Source: CALMKX01 sp044869955 (GTDB lineage: Bacteria > Acidobacteriota > Thermoanaerobaculia > Multivoradales > SZUA-115). Taken from it: DNA of 28,856 bases. A program made the translations under genes and the position numbers. Positions 1 to 7,025 of this stretch are shown one piece after another. Location: positions 1 through 28,856 of the forward strand of contig JBIOYC010000055.1 in assembly GCA_044869955.1 (NCBI GenBank). The letters are read 5' to 3'. Within the stretch, counting starts at the first letter, position 1. The number at the start of each line of letters is the position of its first letter. The notes under the pieces were generated by a model. The model did not search any database. It was not told where the DNA came from and saw nothing but the letters and a program-made list of their open reading frames with translations.

Positions 1-719
1 CCCTCCTCGATCGACAAACGGCCGCCGGCCCAGGCCAGGTCGAGGGTCAGGCCGACCGGGTACGGCTGGCCCGCCGGCAACAGCAACCCGACCGTGCCCG
101 CGGCGAGGTGGCCTGCGTAGCGCCCCTCCACGACCCGTGACCAGGTGGCGTGGACGTCGGTGGCGAGCAGCTCGAGGGGAACTTCCCGCTCGTCGAGGCG
201 GAACGAGCCATCCTCCACCAGCAGGGTGCCCACCGCGATCTCGAGGTCCTGACGGCCCCCCTTCCCCCGCGGCGGCTGCGGCAGGTTGGTGCGCCCGTCC
301 TCGGTCACCTCCAGGTAGAGCTGGGGCCGGCGCACCCAGATGCGCTCGAGGGAGATCCCGGGGTCGATGAAGCCGGTGACCTCGGCCTCGATGCGCAGGA
401 AGGGCACCACGGCCACCGGCGGCGAGTCGTCGGCCGGGCCGGGGATCACCAGGTCGTTGACCTCGATGGCCAGGGGGAAGAGGTCGACCGAGACCGAGCC
501 GGCCGAGACCGGACGGTCCAGACCGGCGGAGATCTGGGCCAGCAGGAAGCGGCGGGCGCGCTCCCGGAAGGCGTCGCTGTCGAGGTAGAGGGAGAGGGCC
601 AGCGCCCCCGCGGCGAGCACGACCAAGCCCCAGAAGAACGGCCGCAGCACGAAGCGCCGAAAGCGCCCGGGACGGCGCCGCGGGGCCGGGGACGGCGGCG
701 GATCCTCCGCCACGCTCAA
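1..719 (-). CDS. AsmA/TamB-like envelope protein, N-terminal part (runs off the left edge)
   Basis: Only the first ~239 codons are in the window; the reading frame is open to base 1. A basic, proline-rich N-terminus is followed by one hydrophobic segment (about residues 25-43), then the stretch LDSDAFRERARRFL and a GRPV/SAGSVSVDLFPLAIEV-like block. This is the usual start of AsmA/TamB-family proteins, which are anchored in the inner membrane, extend into the periplasm as beta-rich repeats and act in phospholipid or outer-membrane protein transport. The start is taken as TTG at 719, whose TTGA overlaps the nadK stop, with a good Shine-Dalgarno (AGGGAGGG) just upstream; GTG at 713 is the alternative. 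It is the last visible gene of the dxs-tlyA-nadK operon. Family assignment rests on the N-terminus only. Confidence 0.7.
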   Translation of the reverse strand, partial: MSVAEDPPPSPAPRRRPGRFRRFVLRPFFWGLVVLAAGALALSLYLDSDAFRERARRFLLAQISAGLDRPVSAGSVSVDLFPLAIEVNDLVIPGPADDSPPVAVVPFLRIEAEVTGFIDPGISLERIWVRRPQLYLEVTEDGRTNLPQPPRGKGGRQDLEIAVGTLLVEDGSFRLDEREVPLELLATDVHATWSRVVEGRYAGHLAAGTVGLLLPAGQPYPVGLTLDLAWAGGRLSIEE

Positions 720-1594
720 ACCAGCCCTCCCTTGCCGTCCTCCAACCCTCCCCACCGCAGCTTCTCGCGCAGGTTGTCGAAGAAGCTGCGCCGCCGGACC
801 CGAACCAGACGCACCCGCTCCGGGGCCCGCTCGATGCGCACCCGGTCATGCTGGGTCAGCGGGGTGCCCTCGCGGCCGTCGAAGGTGAGGAAGACCTCCT
901 CGGCCTTCGACTCCAGGCGCACCTCGATCCAGGTGGTGTCCGGCACCACCAGGGGGCGCAGGGTGAGGGTGTGGGGGCAGATCGGGGTGAGCACCATCAC
1001 CGGCAGGCTGGGGTCGAGGATCGGCCCCCCCGCCGAGAGGTTGTAGGCGGTCGAGCCGGTGGGAGTGGAGACGATCAGGCCGTCGGCGCGGAAGCGGGCG
1101 AGGGGCCCGCCGGCGGTGGAGACCGCGAGGTCGATGATGCGCGACAGCACGCTCTTGCCCACCACCGCGTCGTTGAGCACACGGTAGCTGGTGCTGCCGC
1201 CTTCGGCGCGGGTGAGGGTGACGGCGAGCAGGGAGCGCTCCTCGAGCGAGTACTCCCCGTCCAGTACCTTGACCAGCACCGGATAGAGCTCGCTGCGCGA
1301 GACCTCGGTCAGGAAGCCGAGTCGGCCCAAGTTGACCCCCAGGATCGGCGCCCCTCCGCCCAAACCCCGCGCCGCGGCGAGCAGGGTGCCGTCGCCGCCG
1401 AGGGCGATCACCAGATGCCACCCCTCCTCGGGCACGAAGTAAGGCGGCGGGTGGCCGCCGGCCAGGGCGGTCTCCTCGTCGAGGGCCGCCGTGAAGCCCC
1501 GGCGCCCCAGCCAGTCGACCAGCTCCACCGCCGTGCGCACGGCCTCCGGGCTGTCCACCCGCGACACCACACCGATGCGGGAGAAAGGACTCAA
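716..1594 (-). CDS. nadK: NAD kinase
   Basis: ATP-dependent phosphorylation of NAD to NADP in the cytoplasm (NAD kinase, PpnK family). The 292-aa length is normal. Visible signatures are GGDGT at residues 66-70, with the catalytic Asp, inside LVIALGGDGTLLAAARGL; the LNDAVV block; and the ADGLIVSTPTGSTAYNLSAG motif that shapes the NAD site. The start is TTG at 1594: it gives the expected N-terminus (SPFSRIGVVSRVD), has GGAGG 7 nt upstream and overlaps the tlyA stop as TTGA. A longer in-frame extension upstream lies wholly inside tlyA and is not credible. The tlyA-nadK order is common in bacteria, so translational coupling is likely. Confidence 0.95.
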   Translation of the reverse strand: MSPFSRIGVVSRVDSPEAVRTAVELVDWLGRRGFTAALDEETALAGGHPPPYFVPEEGWHLVIALGGDGTLLAAARGLGGGAPILGVNLGRLGFLTEVSRSELYPVLVKVLDGEYSLEERSLLAVTLTRAEGGSTSYRVLNDAVVGKSVLSRIIDLAVSTAGGPLARFRADGLIVSTPTGSTAYNLSAGGPILDPSLPVMVLTPICPHTLTLRPLVVPDTTWIEVRLESKAEEVFLTFDGREGTPLTQHDRVRIERAPERVRLVRVRRRSFFDNLREKLRWGGLEDGKGGLV

Positions 1595-2352
1595 GACGCG
1601 ACCTCCGGGCGGGATCCCCGTCGAAAGAGGGCAAAGGCCTCGCGGTTGCCGCGCGCCCCCCGCACCTCGCAGTCCACCACCCCGAGGGAGGTGAGGCCGA
1701 GATCGGCGAGCGCCGCCACGGTGGCCGCGATCGCCTCGCGGCGCAGCTCCTCGTTGCGCACCACGCCGTGCTTGCCCACCGCGCCCCGCCCGGCCTCGAA
1801 CTGCGGCTTGACCAGGGTGAGCAGGAAGCCGCCCTCCTCGAGCAGGGGCAGCAGGGCCGGCGCCACCTTGCCGAGCGAGATGAAGCTCACGTCCACGGTG
1901 GCGAGGCCGGCCTTCTCGGGCAGGTCGCCCGGGGCGAGATGGCGGGCATTCACCCGCTCCATCACCACCACCCGGGGATCGTCGCGCAGCCGGAAGTCCA
2001 GCTGGCCGTAGCCGACGTCGATGGCGTAGACCCTCGCGGCCCCCCGCTGGAGCAGGCAGTCCGTGAAGCCGCCGGTCGAGGCGCCGACGTCGAGGCAAAC
2101 CCGGCCGGCCGGTTCCAGCTCCGGCACCCGGGAGAGGAAATGGTCGAGGGCGTCGGCCAGCTTGCGCCCGGCGCGGGAGACGAAGGGCTCCGGCCGGGCC
2201 TTCACCGTCACGTCGGCCTCGGCCGGCACCTTGGTGCCGGGCTTGTCGACCCGGCGTCCATCCACCTCCACGCCGCCCGCCATCACCACCCGCTGGGCCT
2301 GCTCCCGGCTGGGGAACCAGCCCCGTTCGACCAGCAGCTGATCGAGGCGCAT
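1591..2352 (-). CDS. tlyA: TlyA family rRNA (cytidine-2'-O)-methyltransferase / hemolysin A
   Basis: A 253-aa protein with an N-terminal S4 RNA-binding domain (about residues 1-60, beginning MRLDQLLVERGWFPSREQAQ) and an FtsJ-like methyltransferase domain. The SAM-binding loop DVGASTGGFTDCL is at 88-100, VDVSFISL at 153-160 and KPQFE near 182. In mycobacteria the family 2'-O-methylates 16S and 23S rRNA; the older hemolysin label is not supported by anything seen here. The ATG at 2352 lies 4 nt after the dxs stop (TGA GAGC ATG), and the gene overlaps nadK at its 3' end. The family call is firm; the exact rRNA target is inferred. Confidence 0.92.
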   Translation of the reverse strand: MRLDQLLVERGWFPSREQAQRVVMAGGVEVDGRRVDKPGTKVPAEADVTVKARPEPFVSRAGRKLADALDHFLSRVPELEPAGRVCLDVGASTGGFTDCLLQRGAARVYAIDVGYGQLDFRLRDDPRVVVMERVNARHLAPGDLPEKAGLATVDVSFISLGKVAPALLPLLEEGGFLLTLVKPQFEAGRGAVGKHGVVRNEELRREAIAATVAALADLGLTSLGVVDCEVRGARGNREAFALFRRGSRPEVAS

Positions 2353-2356
2353 GCTC

Positions 2357-4264
2357 TCAGCCTCGCTTGCCGCCGCCCCGCGCCGAGAGGGCACCGGTCG
2401 AGAAGAACTGCCGCAGCCGGAAGTAGATGCCCTCGGCGTCCAGGCCCAGGGCGCGGCGCAGCACCCGCTGGGAGCCGTGGGGCACGACACGGTCGGGGAT
2501 GCCCAGGCAGAGGGTCTCCACTCCCTCGAGACCCATCTCGGCCAGGGCCTCGAGCACGGCACTGCCGAAGCCCCCCGCCAGGGCATTTTCCTCGACCGTG
2601 GCGATGCGCCCTCCCTCGGCGAGCTGCCCGGCCAGGAGGTCGCGGTCGAGGGGTTTGACGAAGCGGGCGTTGACCACCGTCAGCTCGGCGCCGTCCCGGG
2701 CCAGGCGCTCGACGGCGGTGAGCGTGGGCCGGATGGTGGCGCCCAGGGCCCAGACCACGCCATCCCGGCCCCGGCGCAGCACTTCCGCCTTGCCCACCGG
2801 CAGCACCCGCAGGTCGCCGTCGAGGGGGACCCCGAGCACGGCGCCGCCCGGGAATCGAACCGCCACCGGATGCGGCAGCTCGCAGGCCGTGGTGAGCATG
2901 TGCTGGAGCTCGTTCTCGTCCATCGGCGCCATCACCACCATGTTGGGCAGGGCGCGCAGATAGGTGAGGTCGAAGAGGCCGTGGTGGCTGGGGGCGTCGG
3001 CGTCGATCAGCCCCGAGCGGTCGAGGGCGAAGACCACCGGCAGGTCCATCAGGCAGACGTCGTGGAAGATCTGATCGAAGCCTCGCTGGAGGTAGGTGGA
3101 GTACACCGCTACCAGCGGGCGCAGCCCCTCGAGGGCCAGTCCGGCGGCGAGGGTGACGCTGTGCTGCTCGGCGATGCCAGTGTTCAGGAAGCGCTTGGGG
3201 TAGCGCTCGGCGAAGGCGGCGAGACCGGTGCCCTCGGGCATGGCGGCGGTGATCGCCACCAGGCGGGAGTCCCGCTCGGCCAGGCGCAGGACGGTCTTGC
3301 CGAAGACCTCGGTGTAGGTGGCCGCCGCGCCGGCGGCCCGGCGGACCCCCTCCTTGGGCTCGAAGGGAGAGGTGCCGTGATAGGCCACCGGGCGATCCTC
3401 GGCCGGGCGGTAGCCCTTGCCGGCCTGGGTGACCACGTGGATCAGCGCCGGGCCGTCGATGCCCTTGGCCTCCTCGAACGCCTCCAGCAGGGCGGGCATG
3501 GCGTGACCGTTGACCGGCCCCAGGAAGCGGAAGCCCAGCTCCTCGAAGAGGCTGCCGGGGGTGAAGGCCTGGCGCACCCCTTCCTCGAAGCCCTTGGCCA
3601 CCTCCAGCACCTGCTCCCCCACGCCGGGCAGGCGCAGCAGGATGCGGCGGATGTCGTCCTTGAGCTTGGCGTAGTGGCGACCGGCCATCACCTCTTTCAG
3701 ATAGCGGGTGAGGGCGCCCACGCTGGGCGTGGTGGCCATCGAGTTGTCGTTGAGCACCACGATCAGCCGCTTGCCCAGGTGGCCGGCCTGGTTCATGGCC
3801 TCGAAGGCCATGCCGGCGGTCATGGCGCCGTCGCCGATCACCGCCACCACGTGGTGCTTCTCACCCTTGAGATCGCGGGCGATGGCGAGGCCGAGGGCGG
3901 CCGAGATCGAGGTCGAGGCATGGCCGGCCTCGACCACGTCGTACTCGCTCTCGCTGCGAGAGAGGAAGCCCGAGAGGCCGCCGTAGGCGCGCAGGGTCTC
4001 CATGCGCTCGCGCCGGCCGGTCAGGATCTTGTGCGAGTAGGTCTGGTGGCCGACGTCCCAGACCAGGCGGTCGTGGGGGGTCTCGAAGGCGTAGTGCAGG
4101 GCGACCGTCAGCTCGACCACGCCCAGATTGGAAGAGAGGTAGCCGCCGGTCCGCGCGACGATCGCCAACACCTCCTCGCGCAGCTCCTCGGCCAGCTTCG
4201 GCAGCTGGGCAGGGGGCAGCCGTCGCAGGTCGCGAGGGGAGTGGACGTCGGAGAGCAGGCTCAT
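2357..4264 (-). CDS. dxs: 1-deoxy-D-xylulose-5-phosphate synthase
   Basis: Thiamine-diphosphate enzyme that condenses pyruvate with glyceraldehyde-3-phosphate, the first step of the MEP isoprenoid pathway. The 635-aa length is typical. Recognisable parts are VWDVGHQTYSHKILTGR (about 68-84), the ThDP-binding GDGAMTAGMAFEAMNQAG (144-161) with LNDNSMA (171-177), the central transketolase-type domain with GIAEQHSVTLAAGLA, and the C-terminal transketolase domain. The start is ATG at 4264 because it gives the family-typical MSLLSDVHSPRDLRRL; an in-frame TTG at 4291 would add nine residues. It is the first gene of a four-gene operon (dxs, tlyA, nadK, AsmA-like). The xseA/xseB/ispA genes that often precede dxs are not upstream here, where a toxin-antitoxin pair lies instead. 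Confidence 0.96.
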   Translation of the reverse strand: MSLLSDVHSPRDLRRLPPAQLPKLAEELREEVLAIVARTGGYLSSNLGVVELTVALHYAFETPHDRLVWDVGHQTYSHKILTGRRERMETLRAYGGLSGFLSRSESEYDVVEAGHASTSISAALGLAIARDLKGEKHHVVAVIGDGAMTAGMAFEAMNQAGHLGKRLIVVLNDNSMATTPSVGALTRYLKEVMAGRHYAKLKDDIRRILLRLPGVGEQVLEVAKGFEEGVRQAFTPGSLFEELGFRFLGPVNGHAMPALLEAFEEAKGIDGPALIHVVTQAGKGYRPAEDRPVAYHGTSPFEPKEGVRRAAGAAATYTEVFGKTVLRLAERDSRLVAITAAMPEGTGLAAFAERYPKRFLNTGIAEQHSVTLAAGLALEGLRPLVAVYSTYLQRGFDQIFHDVCLMDLPVVFALDRSGLIDADAPSHHGLFDLTYLRALPNMVVMAPMDENELQHMLTTACELPHPVAVRFPGGAVLGVPLDGDLRVLPVGKAEVLRRGRDGVVWALGATIRPTLTAVERLARDGAELTVVNARFVKPLDRDLLAGQLAEGGRIATVEENALAGGFGSAVLEALAEMGLEGVETLCLGIPDRVVPHGSQRVLRRALGLDAEGIYFRLRQFFSTGALSARGGGKRG

Positions 4265-4347
4265 CGGCTCGTGGCTCGGCACTCGAAGCAAAGAGCCCGG
4301 GGGGGCCGGCGGCGTCAGGCCCGCCGGGTAGTTTCGACGGCCGGGTC

Positions 4348-4353
4348 AGTATA
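4348..4353 (-). promoter_or_regulatory. Candidate -10 box for the dxs operon
   Basis: On the minus strand this reads TATACT, 83 nt upstream of the dxs ATG in a 158-nt intergenic stretch. No good -35 hexamer is present at 16-18 nt. It is a motif match only; the rest of 4265-4422 shows no gene. Confidence 0.35.
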
Positions 4354-4372
4354 GCCCGGGGGATGGGAGGGC

Positions 4373-4400
4373 TTGACGAGAAGCGGTTTTCAGCTATACA
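4373..4400 (+). promoter_or_regulatory. Strong sigma70-like promoter pointing into the 3' end of hicA (antisense)
   Basis: TTGACG (4373-4378), a 16-nt spacer, then TATACA (4395-4400). This is among the best -35/-10 pairs in the window, yet it fires on the plus strand, where no gene follows before 6609. A transcript would run antisense to hicA and then hicB. Confidence 0.45.
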
Positions 4401-4422
4401 GAGACTACCGTGACCACTACAG

Positions 4423-4659
4423 CTAGCCAGAGGGCTTATCACAGGCTCTCAGCAGTTGGTCGACGGTGACCCCGATGTCTCGTGCAATCTGTCGCAGGAG
4501 GATCGGAGAGACGTCGCCCCGGTGAAATGGGACCGTAGTCCCACGGCCGTCGGTGTGGCGATACTGGCGGTGGGAGCCCCGCTGCCGAGCGAGGAAGAAA
4601 CCGAAGCACACGAGAAGCCGCTCGACCTCCGCCGGCCTGAGCACTGGCACCGAAGCCAC
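4423..4659 (-). CDS. HicA-family toxin (mRNA interferase)
   Basis: A 78-aa protein with the HicA double-stranded-RNA-binding-like fold signature: PVLRPAEVERLL, then FGFFLARQRGSHRQYRH with the catalytic His at residue 30, then TVPFHRGDVSPILLRQIARDIG. HicA toxins cleave mRNA and tmRNA independently of the ribosome and are neutralised by HicB. The start is GTG at 4659, 2 nt after the stop of the HicB-like gene, giving the standard antitoxin-first layout found in many hicBA loci. All key residues look intact, so the toxin is probably functional. It has no Shine-Dalgarno of its own, so translation is probably coupled to the antitoxin gene. Confidence 0.88.
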   Translation of the reverse strand: MASVPVLRPAEVERLLVCFGFFLARQRGSHRQYRHTDGRGTTVPFHRGDVSPILLRQIARDIGVTVDQLLRACDKPSG

Positions 4660-4661
4660 GG

Positions 4662-4877
4662 CTAGGCGACGCGAACCGTCTGGATGCCCACGAACTCGGA
4701 CTCAAGCACCGGTTCGCCGTCCTCGAGCAGCATGGCGATGACCTCGCGCAAGTCTTCGCGCAGATCATCCAGAGTCGGCGCCTGAGCGTGCGCACCCGGG
4801 AAGCCCGGGACGTACCCAACGAAGAGGCCAGTGTCCGGGCAGTGCTCAATGACCGCAGTGAACTGGGGATGATTCAT
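4662..4877 (-). CDS. HicB-like antitoxin
   Basis: A 71-aa protein of the type II antitoxin HicB family. The N-terminal partial RNase H-like fold is recognisable from FTAVIEHCPDTGLFVGYVPGFPGAHAQAPTLDDLREDLREVI, where GLFVGYVPGFPGAHAQAPT is the family hallmark. It lacks the C-terminal helix-turn-helix or ribbon-helix-helix domain of longer HicB proteins, so it probably neutralises HicA by direct binding and may not repress its own promoter alone. The start is ATG at 4877; there is no Shine-Dalgarno, but an extended -10 box lies 6 nt upstream, suggesting a leaderless mRNA. It sits between the O-antigen ligase-like gene and dxs and belongs to neither operon by function. Confidence 0.85.
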   Translation of the reverse strand: MNHPQFTAVIEHCPDTGLFVGYVPGFPGAHAQAPTLDDLREDLREVIAMLLEDGEPVLESEFVGIQTVRVA

Positions 4878-4883
4878 GGATGA

Positions 4884-4892
4884 ACTCTAGCA
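4884..4892 (-). promoter_or_regulatory. Extended -10 promoter of the hicBA-like operon
   Basis: The minus strand reads TGC TAGAGT, 6 nt before the ATG at 4877. This spacing puts the transcription start at or next to the start codon. Confidence 0.5.
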
Positions 4893-4946
4893 TGGGGCCC
4901 AGACTCTCCCTGGAGAACGGGCCATCAGGAGCAAGGAGTGTGGCCG

Positions 4947-6131
4947 CTAACCGTCGGCCGGCGCGCTTTCGGCGCTCTTCGTCCCCGCCAGCACGAACGG
5001 CAGCGCCAGGACGAACAGCGCCAGCCGCTGCACCTCGGTGTCTCCCCAGTTGTTCTCGAAGAGCCCCGCCACGTTCACCGCCACCAGGGCGAGGACGATG
5101 CCGAGCCAGAGGTCGCCCCTCGGGCCGCTCCAGCCGCCTTCCCTTCGCGCCTGTCGCCAGGCCAGGCCGATGCTCGCCGCCATCAGGGCGAGGTAGGCGG
5201 CTAGGGCGGGCAGGCCCCGTTCCGCCGCCAGCTGGAGGAAGCTGTTGTGCAGGTGGGGCACGGTGAACCTGGGCGCCGTCGGCTCCCGGTAGAGGGGATA
5301 GCGCTCCTTGACCAGGTCCGGCCCGATGCCGAAGAGAGGCCGCTCGCGGACCATCTCTACCCCGGCCTGAGCCATGCAGACCCGGTCGTAGTTCGACTCG
5401 TCGGTGAGGTCGAAAATCGAGGCGAAACGCGACAGCAAAGGCACCGGCGCGAGCAGGTAGAACACCAGCGCCGCGGCCGGCACTAGGAGCAGGAAGCGTG
5501 GCGCCCGCAGCGAGATCAGGGCGAGGAGGCTAACGGCCAGGGCCACCCAGGCGCTGCGGGTGAGGCTGCCGAGGACGGCGGCGTTGATCACCACGAAAGC
5601 CGCCCAACGCCACGGGCTCTTCCAATCCCCCGGGTGAGTCAGGCGGGCTGCCAGCAGCAGGTCCGCCACGAGCAAGACCCCCGAGAAGGTCATGTAGTGC
5701 GACAAGGGGCCACGGATGCGGCGGTCGATGTCGCCGTAGCCGAGGAAGAACTGGGTCAGCCCGGCGAGGGCGATGGCGGCGGCGACCAGGCAGACGCCGT
5801 CCACCAGACGGCGGGCCTCGAGCTCGTCCTCGACCACGAAGAGGCCCAGGAGCAGGGTGGTCAGGCTGAACAGCTCGCTCACGGCCCGCAGGCTGCGCAG
5901 GGGCTCGGAGGAAGCGGCGATCGCCCCGATCAGCCAGATCGCGTAAGCCCCGAGGGCGAGCAGGATGGGCCGGTAGGAGTCGGCACGGCCGAGACGCCCG
6001 CGCAGGGACCAGGGTGCGGCGAGGACCGCGAGGCCGAGGAGGCCGTTCGAGATGCCGAGACTGAAGATGGTCAGCAGATGCCCGGCGAAGAGCGCGAGGC
6101 CGACGCGGCGCGGCAGGTCTTGGTGGGGCAC
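4947..6131 (-). CDS. O-antigen ligase / Wzy-like polysaccharide membrane protein
   Basis: A highly hydrophobic protein of about 394 aa with roughly ten membrane segments. Its long periplasmic loop has the WaaL/Wzy_C signature: a segment around LGSLTRSAWVAL, then RERPLFGIGPDLVKERYP and VPHLHNSFLQLAAERGLPAL with the conserved His. WaaL-type enzymes join undecaprenyl-linked O-antigen to lipid A-core on the periplasmic face; Wzy-type polymerases look alike, so the exact reaction is unresolved. The start is uncertain: GTG at 6131 is preferred, and a CTG at 6149 overlapping the upstream stop as CTGA is possible. Anything further upstream lies inside the Trm112-like gene. It follows that gene almost directly and is probably co-transcribed with it. 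Confidence 0.8.
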   Translation of the reverse strand: MPHQDLPRRVGLALFAGHLLTIFSLGISNGLLGLAVLAAPWSLRGRLGRADSYRPILLALGAYAIWLIGAIAASSEPLRSLRAVSELFSLTTLLLGLFVVEDELEARRLVDGVCLVAAAIALAGLTQFFLGYGDIDRRIRGPLSHYMTFSGVLLVADLLLAARLTHPGDWKSPWRWAAFVVINAAVLGSLTRSAWVALAVSLLALISLRAPRFLLLVPAAALVFYLLAPVPLLSRFASIFDLTDESNYDRVCMAQAGVEMVRERPLFGIGPDLVKERYPLYREPTAPRFTVPHLHNSFLQLAAERGLPALAAYLALMAASIGLAWRQARREGGWSGPRGDLWLGIVLALVAVNVAGLFENNWGDTEVQRLALFVLALPFVLAGTKSAESAPADG

Positions 6132-6145
6132 CGGGCGGGGGGCGA

Positions 6146-6400
6146 TCAGCTCCGGCCGATCGACTCGGCCGGCAGAGCGTCCTCGACCAGCAGGATGGGG
6201 ATGTCGGAGACGATCGGATAAACCAGATGGGAGTCCTGGGAGTAGAGCCCTTGCTCGACCACCGGCTCCTCGTCGCGGAAGCTCTCGCGGTACTTCTCGA
6301 CCAGGGAGCGGGCCACGGCCTCGGGCAGGGTCACCAGCTCGAGCCGGCCGCGGCTCTTCGGACAGACCAGGATGCTGAGCAGCTCGGGATCGACCGCCAT
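6146..6400 (-). CDS. Trm112/UPF0434-like small protein lacking the zinc cysteines
   Basis: An 84-aa protein that begins like Trm112/YcaR proteins (AVDPELLSILVCPKSRGRLELV) and ends with the family's LVYPIVSDIPILLVEDA block. Canonical members bind zinc through paired cysteines (CPxC near residue 13 plus a second CxxC). Here Cys13 is followed by Ser16 and there is no other cysteine, so zinc binding is probably lost. Trm112 activates methyltransferases in eukaryotes and archaea; the role of the bacterial homologues is unclear. The start is ATG at 6400 with GGAGG 6 nt upstream, an excellent ribosome binding site. It lies directly upstream of the O-antigen ligase-like gene. Confidence 0.82.
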   Translation of the reverse strand: MAVDPELLSILVCPKSRGRLELVTLPEAVARSLVEKYRESFRDEEPVVEQGLYSQDSHLVYPIVSDIPILLVEDALPAESIGRS

Positions 6401-6418
6401 GGAGTGCCTCCGGCCGGA

Positions 6419-6427
6419 AGGTTAGCA
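6419..6427 (-). promoter_or_regulatory. Extended -10 promoter of the Trm112-like gene
   Basis: The minus strand reads TGC TAACCT, 18 nt before the ATG at 6400, with the GGAGG ribosome binding site in between. No convincing -35 is seen, which is common for TGn-type promoters. Confidence 0.4.
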
Positions 6428-6453
6428 CGCCGGGTCACGGTCCCCAACGCGCA

Positions 6454-6494
6454 CGGACGCCCCTGTCGGACACCTCCCGGACACGCTCGGACAC
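6454..6494 (+). promoter_or_regulatory. Helically phased heptamer array, probable enhancer (UAS) for a sigma54 activator
   Basis: Three perfect CGGACAC copies start at 6467, 6478 and 6488, and a degenerate CGGACGC starts at 6454. The start-to-start distances of 13, 11 and 10 nt place the sites on nearly the same DNA face. The first perfect copy is embedded in the dyad TGTC-G-GACA. The array lies about 70-110 nt upstream of the start predicted from the -24/-12 promoter at 6538, the normal range for activator sites. Confidence 0.55.
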
Positions 6495-6537
6495 CCCGCC
6501 GGAGCCCACGCCGTCGCACCCCGGGGCGGCTGGAGCA

Positions 6538-6553
6538 TGGCACCCTCGTTGCT
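6538..6553 (+). promoter_or_regulatory. Sigma54 (-24/-12) promoter
   Basis: TGGCAC (6538-6543), 5 nt, then TTGCT (6549-6553), against the consensus TGGCACG-N4-TTGCW. Both invariant dinucleotides are present: GG at 6539-6540 and GC at 6551-6552, 10 nt apart. The predicted transcription start is near 6563, leaving a leader of about 46 nt before the ATG at 6609. Confidence 0.75.
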
Positions 6554-6608
6554 CTAGGATCCAACCAACATCACCGCCCCAAAACCCCGCTCTTTCGAGG
6601 AGGACGTC

Positions 6609-7022
6609 ATGAACGCTGACGACAGCTTCAAGTTCGAGATCACTTTCGACGCCAGCCAGGCCAAGCCCGGCCAGGATCCGTTCACCATCGCGCCCGAGAC
6701 GCTGGAGATCCCCCAGGGCCTGCACAAGATCGAGTTCTTCGTCACCACCGTGAACGGCGACGGGTTGACCGCGGTCTTCAACCGCTCCCTGCCCCTGCTC
6801 TGGTTCGTGGGTGGAGTGGAAGTGTCGGAGCCCATCGGCTTCACCTGGCCCGAGTTCCAGGACGGGGACACCCGGATGGTGATCTACGACGCCAATTTCT
6901 CGGGCGACCTGACCACCTACGGGCTCGAGGTCAACGTGGTCTACGGCCTCCAGGTCTTCACCTCGCCGGATCCGTCGATCGTCAACCTGCCACCGAGTGA
7001 AATGAGGATCGTGGCTGCTTAG
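6609..7022 (+). CDS. Uncharacterised 137-aa protein under sigma54 control
   Basis: I do not recognise this family. The protein is acidic, cysteine-free and rich in aromatic residues and alternating hydrophobic positions, as in a compact beta-sandwich. It has no signal peptide or membrane segment, so it is probably cytoplasmic. Notable stretches are FKFEITFDASQAKPGQDPF near the start, a hydrophobic LPLLWFVGGVEV around residues 61-72, and a Pro-rich end. The ATG at 6609 has a strong ribosome binding site (GGAGGA, 6 nt spacing). It is the only gene behind the sigma54 promoter at 6538 and stands alone on the plus strand. Its stop is 3 nt from the convergent kinase gene's stop, which leaves no room for separate terminators. 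Coding status is well supported by the ribosome binding site, promoter and absence of an opposing gene. Confidence 0.85.
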   Translation: MNADDSFKFEITFDASQAKPGQDPFTIAPETLEIPQGLHKIEFFVTTVNGDGLTAVFNRSLPLLWFVGGVEVSEPIGFTWPEFQDGDTRMVIYDANFSGDLTTYGLEVNVVYGLQVFTSPDPSIVNLPPSEMRIVAA

Positions 7023-7025
7023 GCT

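Noticed and set aside
2351..4354. Long plus-strand open frame opposite dxs, and similar ones opposite rny, pheT and thrS
   Set aside because: They mirror strongly recognised genes, are His/Gln/Gly/Glu-rich as expected from reading high-GC genes backwards, and have no matching family motifs or ribosome binding sites.
6454..6494. The CGGACAC repeats as a small CRISPR array or minisatellite
   Set aside because: Units are only 7 bp with 3-6 nt between them, there is no cas gene, and the location just upstream of a sigma54 promoter explains them better as protein binding sites.
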